A DNA stretch of 64,000 bases, from NCBI RefSeq assembly GCF_013376415.1, contig NZ_WYET01000004.1, forward strand, positions 930,001-994,000. Reading direction: 5' to 3'. The position numbers and the translations under genes were made by a program. The notes under the pieces are model-generated. The model was not told where the DNA came from, did no database searches, and saw only the letters and a list, made by a program, of their open reading frames with translations. Positions 17,130 through 25,465 of this stretch are shown in pieces (the first letter of the stretch is position 1; the number at the start of each line of letters is the position of its first letter). Source of the stretch: Flagellimonas chongwuensis. GTDB lineage: Bacteria; Bacteroidota; Bacteroidia; Flavobacteriales; Flavobacteriaceae.

Positions 17130-18197
17130 ATGGAAACATTAGCGAATAAGATAGCTATAGAGAGAGCGAAAAGCTCAAAAATCCATGATGTGGATTTTGA
17201 CAACCTTTCCTTTGGAAGTGTTTATTCCGACCATATGTTGGTCTGTGATTACAAGGATGGTGAGTGGTCCGCCCCCAAGGTGGTTCCATACCAGCCCATT
17301 ACCCTAGACCCATCTGCAAAGATTTTCCACTACGGACAATCTATTTTTGAAGGAATGAAGGCCTACAAGGACGAGAACGGCAAGGTGTGGCTTTTTAGGC
17401 CCGAGGAAAACTGCAAAAGATTGAACAAGTCTGCTGAAAGGTTGGCTATTCCACAAATTCCCGAAGCTTATTTTATGGAAGGGCTCAACGCCCTCATCCA
17501 AGTGGAAAGCGATTGGATTCCCCAGAACCCAGGAAGCTCCCTCTACATCAGACCGTTTATTTTTGCATCAGGAAACGGATTCCATGCCTCTCCTGCAAAT
17601 GAGTATAAATTTATAATCGCATGTGCTCCATCTGGGTCTTATTTTTCCGGAAAGGTGAAAGTTTTGATCGAAGAAACCTATTCTCGAGCAGCAAACGGTG
17701 GTGTTGGTTATGCCAAAGCAGGTGGTAACTACGCAGGACAGTTTTATCCAACAAAGTTGGCCGCCGATAAAGGTTACCAACAAGTTATCTGGACGGACGA
17801 CAATACCCATGAATTTATCGAAGAAGCTGGCGCAATGAACGTTTTTGTACGTATCAACGACACCTTGATGACCGCCCCTACCAGTGATCGTATTTTGGAC
17901 GGAATAACCCGAAAAAGTATTTTGGACATCGCCAAAGATGAAGGCATTAAAACCGAAGTTCGCAAAATATCCGTTCATGAATTGGTGAAAGCTGCGGAAA
18001 ACGGCTCATTAAAAGAAATGTTCGGTGCAGGTACCGCAGCGGTAGTTTCTCCAATTTCAGGTTTTGGATATCATGGAAAAGATTATGATTTGCCAGAGTT
18101 GGAAGAAAGCTATGCTTCTTTATTGAAACAAAGAATGACAGACATTCAGTACAACAGAGCAGAAGATAAATTTGGATGGCGACATGAAGTCATCTAG
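17130..18197 (+). CDS. ilvE: Branched-chain amino acid aminotransferase
   Basis: A 355-residue fold-type IV PLP aminotransferase that transfers amino groups between Leu/Ile/Val and 2-oxoglutarate. It shows the longer class II arrangement: FHYGQSIFEGMKAY near residue 69, the PLP lysine in GYAKAGGNYAGQF, EEAGAMNVFV and the C-terminal GAGTAAVVSPI phosphate-binding loop. Length and order match bacterial BCAT class II. It is a single gene ended by a strong terminator shared with the convergent pyrophosphohydrolase gene. Confidence 0.95.
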   Translation: METLANKIAIERAKSSKIHDVDFDNLSFGSVYSDHMLVCDYKDGEWSAPKVVPYQPITLDPSAKIFHYGQSIFEGMKAYKDENGKVWLFRPEENCKRLNKSAERLAIPQIPEAYFMEGLNALIQVESDWIPQNPGSSLYIRPFIFASGNGFHASPANEYKFIIACAPSGSYFSGKVKVLIEETYSRAANGGVGYAKAGGNYAGQFYPTKLAADKGYQQVIWTDDNTHEFIEEAGAMNVFVRINDTLMTAPTSDRILDGITRKSILDIAKDEGIKTEVRKISVHELVKAAENGSLKEMFGAGTAAVVSPISGFGYHGKDYDLPELEESYASLLKQRMTDIQYNRAEDKFGWRHEVI

Positions 18198-18204
18198 AAC
18201 AAAC

Positions 18205-18231
18205 AAAAAGGCGCCTGTTGGCGCCTTTTTT
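18205..18231. terminator. Strong bidirectional terminator after ilvE
   Basis: Arms AAAAAGGCGCC and GGCGCCTTTTT enclose a TGTT loop, with A and T runs on either side, between convergent genes. Confidence 0.9.
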
Positions 18232-18616
18232 ATTTATCAATTATAGTTTGAATATCGGGTTTAAAATAGTTCGGCCCCTTTAACACCTTTCCATCTTCCC
18301 GATAAATAGGTTTTCCATCAGCACCAAGTTTGCTCATATTGCTCCGCTGAATCTCCTCGAACACCTCTTCAATCTTATATTGCATACCATGCTCCAATAT
18401 GGTCCCACATAAGATATAGAGCATATCACCAAGGGCGTCAGCCACCTCAACCAAGTCATTGCTGTTAGCAGCTTCCAAATATTCACGGTTTTCCTCGTCC
18501 ATCAAATTAAACCTGAGTTTGTTCTTTTCTGCTCCTAAATCGGCTTTGGGTTTCTGCGACACCCCTAGACCAAATGAATTGTGGAAAAGTTCCACAGCCT
18601 TAATTTTACTTTCCAT
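18230..18616 (-). CDS. MazG-like nucleotide pyrophosphohydrolase
   Basis: A 128-residue all-alpha NTP pyrophosphohydrolase (PRA-PH/MazG-like). The metal-binding helices are visible as DEENREYLEA (an ExxE-type motif, about 41-50) and EVADALGDMLYILCGT (an ExxD-type motif, about 57-72), followed by a C-terminal KLGADGKPIYREDGKVLKGP segment known from related proteins. Such enzymes hydrolyse NTPs to NMP and pyrophosphate as house-cleaning; the exact substrate is unknown. Single gene, convergent with ilvE. Confidence 0.82.
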   Translation of the reverse strand: MESKIKAVELFHNSFGLGVSQKPKADLGAEKNKLRFNLMDEENREYLEAANSNDLVEVADALGDMLYILCGTILEHGMQYKIEEVFEEIQRSNMSKLGADGKPIYREDGKVLKGPNYFKPDIQTIIDK

Positions 18617-18631
18617 TACTTAATTTTGATT

Positions 18632-18639
18632 TAGCTTTG
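18632..18639 (+). promoter_or_regulatory. -7 box (TAGCTTTG) of small membrane protein gene
   Basis: TAGCTTTG matches TAnnTTTG, 17 nt before the ATG at 18656. Confidence 0.5.
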
Positions 18640-18655
18640 CATAAAAATATAAAAT

Positions 18656-18844
18656 ATGTTCAGCACAGGACAGGTAATTTTTGCAGCACTATTCTTTATT
18701 GTCTTTGTCGTCATTATCGCTTCATCCTACCGAAAGGACAAAAAACTGCATAAAAAAAATTACAGAGGTGTAATTTGGATACTGGTTTCCTTTATATCTT
18801 TCATAATCATCCTCTTTTTAATTAAGCACTTCCTTAAAAATTAA
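18656..18844 (+). CDS. Small two-helix membrane protein
   Basis: A 62-residue protein with two hydrophobic helices (about 7-24 and 42-59) joined by a basic loop (YRKDKKLHKKNYRG). I do not recognise a named family; similar small proteins occur across Flavobacteriaceae. The clear -7 box and lack of overlap with other genes support it as real. Confidence 0.65.
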   Translation: MFSTGQVIFAALFFIVFVVIIASSYRKDKKLHKKNYRGVIWILVSFISFIIILFLIKHFLKN

Positions 18845-18902
18845 CAATTTAATTGAAGTTGCCACAAAAATCACTGCTTTCACAACAATAACAAGGCTCC
18901 GA

Positions 18903-18933
18903 TTTCTTTCAGATAAGAAAAATCGTACTTTTG
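18903..18933 (+). promoter_or_regulatory. Promoter (TTTC-N19-TACTTTTG) upstream of 59-aa ORF and fluC
   Basis: TACTTTTG at 18926-18933 is an exact -7 box, and TTTC at 18903-18906 with a 19-nt spacer is a near -33 match. It would drive the small gene at 18964 and, 16 nt after it, fluC. Confidence 0.65.
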
Positions 18934-18963
18934 TCTTACCATTAATTAAGCACCTAACCTATA

Positions 18964-19143
18964 ATGACTGTATTTTTTAGCATCCTGTTTGTTTTGCTTG
19001 CTGTTAATGCAATTCTATTGATTTTCAGCGTGAATGGAGCCAAAAAAAGGTTTGCAAAACCGATTCAACGGATTTCCGACATCTCAACCACCAAAATCTT
19101 CCCCCGAGAGACTGTCGAAACCGAGTACAAAGAAGCGGTTTAG
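18964..19143 (+). CDS. Small single-helix membrane protein (59 aa)
   Basis: An ATG-started 59-residue frame: a hydrophobic N-terminal helix (VFFSILFVLLAVNAILLIF, residues 3-21) followed by a basic cytosolic tail (NGAKKRFAKPIQRISD) and an acidic end. It is preceded by a good promoter and followed after 16 nt by fluC, which fits a two-gene transcript. The conserved-looking tail suggests a real flavobacterial small protein; function unknown. Confidence 0.6.
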   Translation: MTVFFSILFVLLAVNAILLIFSVNGAKKRFAKPIQRISDISTTKIFPRETVETEYKEAV

Positions 19144-19159
19144 TTTGTACCTTTAGGGC

Positions 19160-19531
19160 ATGAAACAAGCCTTACTTGTCTTTTTGGGCGGGGGATTAGG
19201 AAGCGTTTTACGTTATCTGATTTCAAGACCGCTCAACCCTCTTTTCCATAATTTTTTTCTAGGAACATTCTTGGTAAACATTATTGGGTGTTTATTGATA
19301 GGTCTTTTTTTAGGGTTGTCCGCCAAAGGCAATATACTGAACTACAACAATACGTTATTTCTTGCCACAGGATTCTGCGGCGGCTTTACTACCTTCTCCG
19401 CTTTCGCTTTTGAAAAGCACTCTTTATTAAAGGACGGCGACCTGCTCAACTTTTCTATCTACATGATTTCCAGCATTGGTATCGGCGTTTTGGCCGTTGT
19501 TCTGGGATTATGGATCGCCAAACACATTTAG
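19160..19531 (+). CDS. fluC: Fluoride efflux channel FluC/CrcB
   Basis: A 123-residue dual-topology fluoride channel that exports F-. Family marks are GGGLGSVLRYLI (residues 9-20), the NIIGCLLIGLFLG helix with the pore Asn, and ATGFCGGFTTFSAF (about 70-83) containing the Na+ site and the Phe-box region; four helices in total. Its length is normal. No fluoride riboswitch is visible upstream: the only leader is the short gap after the 59-residue ORF. Confidence 0.92.
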   Translation: MKQALLVFLGGGLGSVLRYLISRPLNPLFHNFFLGTFLVNIIGCLLIGLFLGLSAKGNILNYNNTLFLATGFCGGFTTFSAFAFEKHSLLKDGDLLNFSIYMISSIGIGVLAVVLGLWIAKHI

Positions 19532-19680
19532 TAGTTATAAATTGTATTTTTTAAGTTAAAATTTGTTAAAAAACGAACATTTATCGCTTTTTAAGTGCAC
19601 AATCTTGTGAAAACTGAGCTCAAACACATTAAATGTTAACTTAAAATCAATAAATACCCAACAAATATTAACATAAAATT

Positions 19681-19710
19681 AAATACCCCTAAAATTTAAG
19701 GGGTATTTTT
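19681..19710 (+). terminator. Terminator downstream of fluC
   Basis: Arms AAATACCCC and GGGGTATTT around an AT-rich loop, followed by a T-run. It lies about 150 nt after fluC and about 60 nt before the glnB promoter. The rest of the 19532-19803 gap is AT-rich without ORFs. Confidence 0.7.
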
Positions 19711-19772
19711 CTTATACCCGTAAAAATACCCGACACCCCCCATACTTTTTTATGGTCTTGACTTTTATCTTA

Positions 19773-19780
19773 TATATTTG
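19773..19780 (+). promoter_or_regulatory. -7 box (TATATTTG) of P-II/amtB operon
   Basis: TATATTTG matches the Bacteroidota -7 consensus, 23 nt before the P-II ATG. No strong sigma-54 -24/-12 element was noticed. Confidence 0.6.
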
Positions 19781-19803
19781 AGACATCAATTAACTACTTA
19801 ATT

Positions 19804-20142
19804 ATGAAAAAAGTCGAGGCAATTATTAGAAAATCCAAATTTGATGAGGTGAAAAAAGCCCTCCATCAAATTGAGGTCAACTTCTTTAGTTACTGGGATG
19901 TAACAGGAGTTGGAAATGAAAAACAAGGACATGTCTATCGTGGCATATCGTACAGCACTAGCGATATTCAACGAAGGTATTTGGTTATCGTAGTTAGCGA
20001 TGACTTCCTGGAAAAAACCGTAAACGTTTTATTGGACACTGCGAGCACCGGCAACGTAGGTGATGGAAAAATTTTCGTCTCCGATGTTATCGAGGCTTAC
20101 AGAATTAGGACCAAGGAAAGCGGAAGCGCAGGAATCAACTAA
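19804..20142 (+). CDS. P-II family nitrogen regulatory protein
   Basis: A 112-residue P-II signal protein, which senses 2-oxoglutarate and ATP/ADP and gates AmtB. The N-terminus MKKVEAIIRKSKFDEVKKAL and C-terminal GDGKIFVSDVIEAYRIRTKE are diagnostic. The T-loop differs from GlnB/GlnK: it reads VTGVGNEKQGHVYRG-ISYSTSDIQRRY, keeping the YRG but with an altered base. Genetic linkage to amtB points to the GlnK role. Whether the Tyr is uridylylated is unknown. It lies 34 nt upstream of amtB. Confidence 0.92.
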   Translation: MKKVEAIIRKSKFDEVKKALHQIEVNFFSYWDVTGVGNEKQGHVYRGISYSTSDIQRRYLVIVVSDDFLEKTVNVLLDTASTGNVGDGKIFVSDVIEAYRIRTKESGSAGIN

Positions 20143-20176
20143 CATTAATAGCCAAAAAACTTTAAAAACTTAGATT

Positions 20177-21457
20177 ATGATTGTACAAGAACAAGAAGCG
20201 ATAGACAAAGCTGTTGAAGCCATTACTGGCGACATGGGGGCCCTCTGGATCACCCTTGCGGCTATATTGGTGTTTTTCATGCAGGCAGGTTTTACCTTGT
20301 TGGAAATAGGTTTTACCCGTAGCAAGAACACCGGTAACATTATTATGAAAAACGTAATGGACTTGGCCGTTGGTTCGGTCATGTTCTGGGCATTAGGCTA
20401 CGGTATCATGTATGGTAGCGACCTTGTAGGCGGAGGATTCTTTAGATCCAGTCCCTCCGATCAAGGATATTTCTTTTTTAGTGCTGATGATTGGTACAAC
20501 CTGTTCTTCCAAACAGTTTTCTGTGCCACAGCAGCTACTATTGTATCGGGAGCAATTGCAGGTAGGACCAAATTTTCTACCTATTTGATTTTCTCCGCTA
20601 TCCTTACCACTATTATCTACCCAATTTCAGGTAGCTGGTACTGGCCATTTGATGATGACGCTTGGTTGAACACGGCTGGCTTTGTTGATTTTGCCGGTTC
20701 TTCCGTGGTACACGCCGTTGGTGGTGCAGCTGCATTGGTTGCTGCCATTTTGGTAGGACCCAGAATCGGAAAATACGTGGATGGAAAAGCACAGGCGATC
20801 CCTGGACACAACATGGCCTTTGGCGCACTTGGTGTATTTATTCTTTGGTTGGGATGGTTCGGATTCAACGGAGGTTCTCAATTAGCTTGGGGCGGCGATG
20901 ATACCATCGCAGCAACCAGTGTTATCATAAATACAAACCTAGCCGCCGCGATAGGAGCCATAGCTGCCCTATTTTTTACTTGGGCTAGATATGGCAAAGC
21001 TGATATTTCCATGACCCTTAACGGCGCTTTGGCCGGTTTGGTGGGGATTACTGCCGGATGTGGAGCAGTGAATGCTTGGGGAGCCCTTGCCATTGGCTTG
21101 GTATGCGGTATTATAGTGGTAGTCTCCATTGAATTTATCGATAAAAAACTTAAGATTGACGACCCAGTAGGAGCCATCTCCGTTCATGGAGTATGTGGAT
21201 TCATCGGAACTGTACTTATCGGCCTATTTGCATTGGACGGCGGATTGTTGTACGGCGGTGGAGCCAAACTACTATGGGTTCAGACCTATGGATCGTTGTC
21301 CTACATTCTTTGGGCAGCCCTAGCATCCTTCATAGTACTTTTCATCTTGAAGAAGACTATTGGCCTTAGAGTATCTGAAAAAGAGGAAGTTGAGGGTCTC
21401 GACCTACACGAACATGGTGTAGAAGCGTACCCAGAACATATTTCTCAAGACAAATAA
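20177..21457 (+). CDS. amtB: Ammonium transporter AmtB
   Basis: A 426-residue Amt/Rh-family ammonium channel with 11 membrane helices. Signature elements: FFMQAGFTLLEIGFTRSKN in helix 1, the twin pore histidines in SSVVHAVGG and SVHGVCGF, and GWFGFNGGSQLAWGG. The C-terminal tail (about 395-426) is acidic with KEEVEGLDLHEHGVEAYPE, the usual P-II contact region. It forms a trimer in the inner membrane and is encoded directly after its P-II regulator. Confidence 0.96.
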   Translation: MIVQEQEAIDKAVEAITGDMGALWITLAAILVFFMQAGFTLLEIGFTRSKNTGNIIMKNVMDLAVGSVMFWALGYGIMYGSDLVGGGFFRSSPSDQGYFFFSADDWYNLFFQTVFCATAATIVSGAIAGRTKFSTYLIFSAILTTIIYPISGSWYWPFDDDAWLNTAGFVDFAGSSVVHAVGGAAALVAAILVGPRIGKYVDGKAQAIPGHNMAFGALGVFILWLGWFGFNGGSQLAWGGDDTIAATSVIINTNLAAAIGAIAALFFTWARYGKADISMTLNGALAGLVGITAGCGAVNAWGALAIGLVCGIIVVVSIEFIDKKLKIDDPVGAISVHGVCGFIGTVLIGLFALDGGLLYGGGAKLLWVQTYGSLSYILWAALASFIVLFILKKTIGLRVSEKEEVEGLDLHEHGVEAYPEHISQDK

Positions 21458-21497
21458 GAAAGTCTTTCAAACTCACAACAAGATTGTAAAAAAAGGA

Positions 21498-21523
21498 ACG
21501 GAGCGTTCTGCCAAACGCTCCGT
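21498..21523 (+). terminator. Hairpin between amtB and porin gene
   Basis: Perfect 8-bp arms ACGGAGCG and CGCTCCGT. There is no strong U-tract after it, so it may be a partial terminator or mRNA-stabilising hairpin letting some readthrough into the porin gene. Confidence 0.5.
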
Positions 21524-21612
21524 CTAATAACCCTTTCAATCAAACTCACAATTATTACAACTAACTGTCCCCGCTAAAAACGCGCAATGGGACAACTTTA
21601 AACGATTATGAT

Positions 21613-22650
21613 ATGAAAACGATTATAAATACAAATTTCGGAAAAATTTTGGCTATCGCCATTATTTCAATGGTAACATTTTCTGCCTCTGCGCAGGAGG
21701 AAGAGACTTCCAAATTCAGTCTCAGTGGATCTGTTGACGCTTATTACAGAACAACATTCCATGACGCTGGAGAATCAACAACCGGCACTTTTACATCATT
21801 TGCCAACCAAACAGGTTTTGCATTAGGTATGGCCAACTTAATCGGCACCTACGACATGGGAGATACCGGTGTTGTCGTTGATTTGGTTTTTGGCCCTAGA
21901 GGTACCGAGGCCACTTTTAATAACGATGTTCTTAATGGCATAATCAATCAGGCATATGTATATTGGAATGTTTCCGAAAGCACCACACTGACTATGGGTC
22001 GTTTCAACACCTTTTTAGGATACGAGGTAATTGCTCCTCAAGCTAACTTTAACTATAGCGTTTCCTACCTTTTCTCCAATGGACCATTTTCACATTTAGG
22101 CCTTAAAGCAGATTTTGCACTTTCTGATGATGTAAGCCTAATGCTTGCCGTGATGAACCCATGGGACACAAATGATATCAGTGAAAGTGGAGAATATTCA
22201 TTAGGAGGTCAGCTAGGATTTTACGATCAATTTCTGAACCTTTATTATGATAGCGGAAGAAATGGTGGTTTAGGGTTTGAAATTGATTATACCGGAGGAT
22301 TTGACTTAACTGAAGATTTCTTCTTTGGAATCAATGCGGCCTATAATGACAATTCCGAAACAGGAACCGGTTTCTACGGTGCAGCCATTTACCCACAATT
22401 TACTACTTCTGATAGCTTTGCCGTTGGACTCCGTGGAGAATACATGACTTTCACTGATGATGCCGTTGATGATGACTCTCCCGTTCTTGGATTAACATTG
22501 ACCGGTAGCTTTACAAAAGATAACCTTATCATTAAACCAGAGGTTCGTTTGGACACTTGGGGAAATGATATAGAACCTTACGTGGACAGTGATGGAGCTT
22601 TCAGTAGCAACCAAGCTTCATTCTTGATTGCTGCGATTTACTCCTTCTAA
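21613..22650 (+). CDS. Outer-membrane beta-barrel porin (Bbp2/OmpL-like)
   Basis: A 345-residue outer-membrane barrel with a signal peptide ending FSASAQ (about residue 28) and repeated amphipathic strands with aromatic girdles. The segments FGPRGTEATFNN, INQAYVYWNVSESTTLTMGRFNTFLGYE and the final LIAAIYSF strand fit the putative beta-barrel porin-2 family (PF07642). Placed after P-II and AmtB, it may pass ammonium or another nitrogen source across the outer membrane; that role is inferred only from position. Confidence 0.82.
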   Translation: MKTIINTNFGKILAIAIISMVTFSASAQEEETSKFSLSGSVDAYYRTTFHDAGESTTGTFTSFANQTGFALGMANLIGTYDMGDTGVVVDLVFGPRGTEATFNNDVLNGIINQAYVYWNVSESTTLTMGRFNTFLGYEVIAPQANFNYSVSYLFSNGPFSHLGLKADFALSDDVSLMLAVMNPWDTNDISESGEYSLGGQLGFYDQFLNLYYDSGRNGGLGFEIDYTGGFDLTEDFFFGINAAYNDNSETGTGFYGAAIYPQFTTSDSFAVGLRGEYMTFTDDAVDDDSPVLGLTLTGSFTKDNLIIKPEVRLDTWGNDIEPYVDSDGAFSSNQASFLIAAIYSF

Positions 22651-22671
22651 AAGTAATATTGATATGACACG

Positions 22672-22707
22672 AAAAAAGCCTTATTCCAATAGGATTAAGG
22701 CTTTTTT
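22672..22707. terminator. Terminator shared by porin and DUF1684 genes
   Basis: Arms AAAAAAGCCTTA and TAAGGCTTTTTT form a long stem between two convergent genes; its right end touches the DUF1684 stop. Confidence 0.85.
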
Positions 22708-23345
22708 TAGTCCTTGTTAAAATTTTTCACTCCTGCTCTCACCTTAGTTCTCAAATAATTTTGCCTTGGCACTAGAGGGCAGGAGTACTTTTTGTTATAC
22801 ACACAATAAGGGTTGTATGCCTTGTTAAAGTCGATCACCAACGTATCGCCTTCGGGAATCGTCAAATCAATATACCTTCCTCCTCCATACGTCTCTTCAC
22901 CGTTGGTATTATCTAAAAAAGGCAAAAACAAATAATCTTCATATTCCTCATCATCCATCAAATCCAAACTTTGGTATACCTCTAACTGGTGTTCGGTCCC
23001 GTTCAATTTAAAATGTGCTATTCCGTAGACCACTTCTTGCGTTTGCCTATCTGTAGTACTTGGCATTAAAAAAGGCTCAGCATCGGGTGTACGCACAAAA
23101 TGTGCCTTTACGATATAGTTGGTATCGGGCGCAAAAAAATCAAGCCCCTCGAAATCCTTACGGTATTTATCGGGCAAGGGGGATGAATCCGGGTCTTTAA
23201 AGCTCTCGTTCTGTTCTTTTTGATATTCCAAAATATCCGCTATCAAATCTGATTTTGCGGCAACGGATTTCTCTTCGTCATGGTATTTTTTACCCTGACC
23301 GCAGGCCATCAAAAAAACCACCGAAAATATAATTGCATATTTCAT
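22707..23345 (-). CDS. DUF1684 domain lipoprotein
   Basis: A 212-residue lipoprotein: signal peptide MKYAIIFSVVFLMAC with lipobox LMAC, then a DUF1684 domain recognised from FFAPDTNYIVKAHFVRT, YGIAHFKLNG, LFLPFLDNTNGEETYGGGRYIDL and DFNKAYNPYCVYNKKYSCPLVP near the C-terminus. The family is widespread and uncharacterised; the conserved NPYC..CP end is typical. Its promoter overlaps a 26-bp palindrome (23350-23375), hinting at dedicated control. Confidence 0.85.
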   Translation of the reverse strand: MKYAIIFSVVFLMACGQGKKYHDEEKSVAAKSDLIADILEYQKEQNESFKDPDSSPLPDKYRKDFEGLDFFAPDTNYIVKAHFVRTPDAEPFLMPSTTDRQTQEVVYGIAHFKLNGTEHQLEVYQSLDLMDDEEYEDYLFLPFLDNTNGEETYGGGRYIDLTIPEGDTLVIDFNKAYNPYCVYNKKYSCPLVPRQNYLRTKVRAGVKNFNKD

Positions 23346-23349
23346 CCTG

Positions 23350-23375
23350 AAGCTGTTTTTACAAAAATACAGCTT
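23350..23375 (-). promoter_or_regulatory. Palindrome overlapping -7 box of DUF1684 gene
   Basis: Perfect 7-bp arms AAGCTGT and ACAGCTT, extended by partial complementarity, surround a minus-strand TATTTTTG (23369-23362) placed 17 nt before the ATG at 23345. The overlap of dyad and -7 box suggests an operator, though it could also act as a hairpin ending the upstream hydrolase transcript. Confidence 0.45.
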
Positions 23376-23401
23376 AAACCCGTAAGAACTAAAGTCTTTG
23401 T

Positions 23402-24829
23402 CTACGGTCTATTTTCATCGAGTTTGATGTCGTAACGTGCATCGTCCAGATACTTGGCAACCATTTCGTTGAACTCAGGAGTAATGCGGAACAAGGCTGT
23501 ATGTTCCAGACTGTAGAGCTTATCCTTATCCTTGAACCCTTTTTTCAAAAGTTCTTCCAAATAGAAGAGCGATGTTCCAAAATCATCATTCTTGGAACTA
23601 AGGGAAATGGTCTTAAGATAATATTCATGATTCTCGGGCTCCAAAATAGTTTTTAGCATATACAAAAATGCCAATGCATCTTCATCCACCACTTCTTCTG
23701 AAGCTACTATCCGAATGTTATCTTCGGCCAGCACATTTACAAAGCCTTTCAACCTATGGCCCATCTGCTTTTCATAGGGTTTTGAACCTGAAATAAACTT
23801 GCTAATCTCTCCCATTTGATGGTTCCACCAGCCCAGATTGTTGAAATTATGGGTGTACACATCTTCCTCCATATAATATTGGTAATCCTCCTTGAGCAAG
23901 GATTCTTTTAAAAAGGCAGCATTTTCTGCTCTTTTCATCGCTTTGAAGCCTCTATCTTTCCTAATATCCTTCTGCACCGACCTAAGGGAATCCATATTCT
24001 TTAAAGCTCCGTACATGGACACCATTTCCGTCATGTATTGCTCCGCCCACAAAAGGTCTCCAATGCTTTTTAACTGCTCCAATTTGTCCAAATCTTCTTG
24101 ATAGGCCTTTTCTACATAGGTAGGGTCTTTAGGAATCCAATTTCTTCCCATGGCATCCAACGTAAAAAGCTGCATTCCTTTTTCCAAGTACGAAACTCCA
24201 GGCCATTCCCCCCTGCCATCGTACAGCAACACTTGATTACGGAACTTGTACCTGTCCAACAACTTGGCATCCGTCAACATAAATGGGTAATTAAAATTCT
24301 CTTTATTCACAATCCCCACAAAATGGAAAGGATTTTTGGTGTTTATCAGCTCACGATTGGCCAATGAGGCTCCAATGGACATTGCTCCATTAACGCCCGT
24401 AATCAAAACCGGGACCAAACTGGCAAACTGCCCTCCAGACTCACTGCCAGCCGCATAAATTCTATCCCCGTGTATGGGCAACATACTTGTAACCTTTTGA
24501 ATAGATTGGCTTACAACCACCATATTTTTTGTCAAAGAAACAGTGTCCAACAATTTTGGAGCGGCCAGAACATACCCCTCATTTTCTGCCGCTACCACGA
24601 ACATAGAGAGGGCTTTCTCCTCATTACCCTCGGTGTCCAACACCACCATTAATGGCCATTTCTTTTCCATGGAAAAGGCCTTAGGTATATAAATGGAGTA
24701 GGTATTTTCGGTTGAATCGTTTATGGGGAGATTTTCAACAATCTCACCTTTTTTTAAGACCATTTGCTGCGAGAAGACGGACAGTGCACATAAAATAGTC
24801 AAAAGTGATAGCGAATATGTTTTTTTCAT
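23402..24829 (-). CDS. Secreted alpha/beta-hydrolase-like protein
   Basis: A 475-residue exported protein with signal peptide MKKTYSLSLLTILCALSVFSQ. Residues about 40-220 resemble an esterase/PHB-depolymerase-type alpha/beta hydrolase: YSIYIPKAFSMEKKWPLMVVLD, a nucleophile-elbow-like AAGSESGGQFA (G-x-S-x-G), and a later strand QVLLYDGRGEWP. The catalytic acid and His are not clear. The C-terminal 250 residues are helical with no recognisable domain. Substrate unknown; activity should be considered unproven. Confidence 0.65.
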   Translation of the reverse strand: MKKTYSLSLLTILCALSVFSQQMVLKKGEIVENLPINDSTENTYSIYIPKAFSMEKKWPLMVVLDTEGNEEKALSMFVVAAENEGYVLAAPKLLDTVSLTKNMVVVSQSIQKVTSMLPIHGDRIYAAGSESGGQFASLVPVLITGVNGAMSIGASLANRELINTKNPFHFVGIVNKENFNYPFMLTDAKLLDRYKFRNQVLLYDGRGEWPGVSYLEKGMQLFTLDAMGRNWIPKDPTYVEKAYQEDLDKLEQLKSIGDLLWAEQYMTEMVSMYGALKNMDSLRSVQKDIRKDRGFKAMKRAENAAFLKESLLKEDYQYYMEEDVYTHNFNNLGWWNHQMGEISKFISGSKPYEKQMGHRLKGFVNVLAEDNIRIVASEEVVDEDALAFLYMLKTILEPENHEYYLKTISLSSKNDDFGTSLFYLEELLKKGFKDKDKLYSLEHTALFRITPEFNEMVAKYLDDARYDIKLDENRP

Positions 24830-24890
24830 AACTCTATTTTAACAAAAATCTAGCCAAAGTCTGTTTCTAAAACATCAATTTAACAAGAAA

Positions 24891-25343
24891 CTATTTACCT
24901 AGTTTACTTTTTTTAATGGGGGAATTGGCTACTACGTTGGACAACACAATGTGAGTTCTACATTCTCCGTATACAATGAGCTCGTCGATAAATTTTTCCA
25001 GGTGGGATTGATCACGGAGCACCACCTCCATAATAATGTTCTCATTACCAGTGATACGGTAGCAATTTTCTACCTCCTGAAATGTTTTCACCTTGTCCAG
25101 AAAAGGCTTCAACTTACCCATAAAGGCACGCAACATGATTATCGCCTTCAACTGATATCCGGCCTCTACATAGGAAATGTTGGCACGGTAACTTTCAATT
25201 ATGCCAAGGTCCTCCATTTTCTTTACGCGTTCAGCAACCGCTGGTGGAGTCAGTCCAATCTTTCTCCCAATATTCGCAAAAGATTCCCGTGCATTTTGCT
25301 GCAAATGATTCAAAATTTGCCAATTCAAGTCATCTATCTTCAT
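24891..25343 (-). CDS. Lrp/AsnC family transcriptional regulator
   Basis: A 150-residue Lrp/AsnC regulator: winged HTH at residues 4-60 (LNWQILNHLQQNARESFANI-GRKIGLTPPAVAERVKKME) and a RAM ligand-binding domain ending in THIVLSNVVANSPI. Such proteins respond to amino acids. Its nearest metabolic neighbour is the IcmF mutase, which links branched-chain breakdown to central metabolism, so Val/Leu/Ile sensing is a guess. A TACTTTTG box and a CGAAAG/CTTTCG dyad around its predicted transcription start suggest autoregulation. Confidence 0.9.
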   Translation of the reverse strand: MKIDDLNWQILNHLQQNARESFANIGRKIGLTPPAVAERVKKMEDLGIIESYRANISYVEAGYQLKAIIMLRAFMGKLKPFLDKVKTFQEVENCYRITGNENIIMEVVLRDQSHLEKFIDELIVYGECRTHIVLSNVVANSPIKKSKLGK

Positions 25344-25376
25344 ATAGAAAGAAATTTACTTCTATTTTTTTGTTTT

Positions 25377-25415
25377 CGAAAGTAAAATCGAATTATAGCT
25401 TTCGTAACAAAAGTA
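25377..25415 (-). promoter_or_regulatory. Promoter and possible operator of lrp-like gene
   Basis: On the minus strand TACTTTTG lies at 25415-25408. Inverted arms CGAAAG (25377-25382) and CTTTCG (25399-25404), separated by 16 nt, straddle the expected transcription start, a position suited to autorepression. Confidence 0.5.
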
Positions 25416-25465
25416 AAAAAATTTGATTCGTCCGTAATTTTATGATTCAAAATTGCTAGAAAAAC

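Noticed and set aside
19144..19159. Fluoride riboswitch before fluC
   Set aside because: The gap is only 16 nt after the small ORF, too short for the riboswitch; none recognised in 18845-18963 either.
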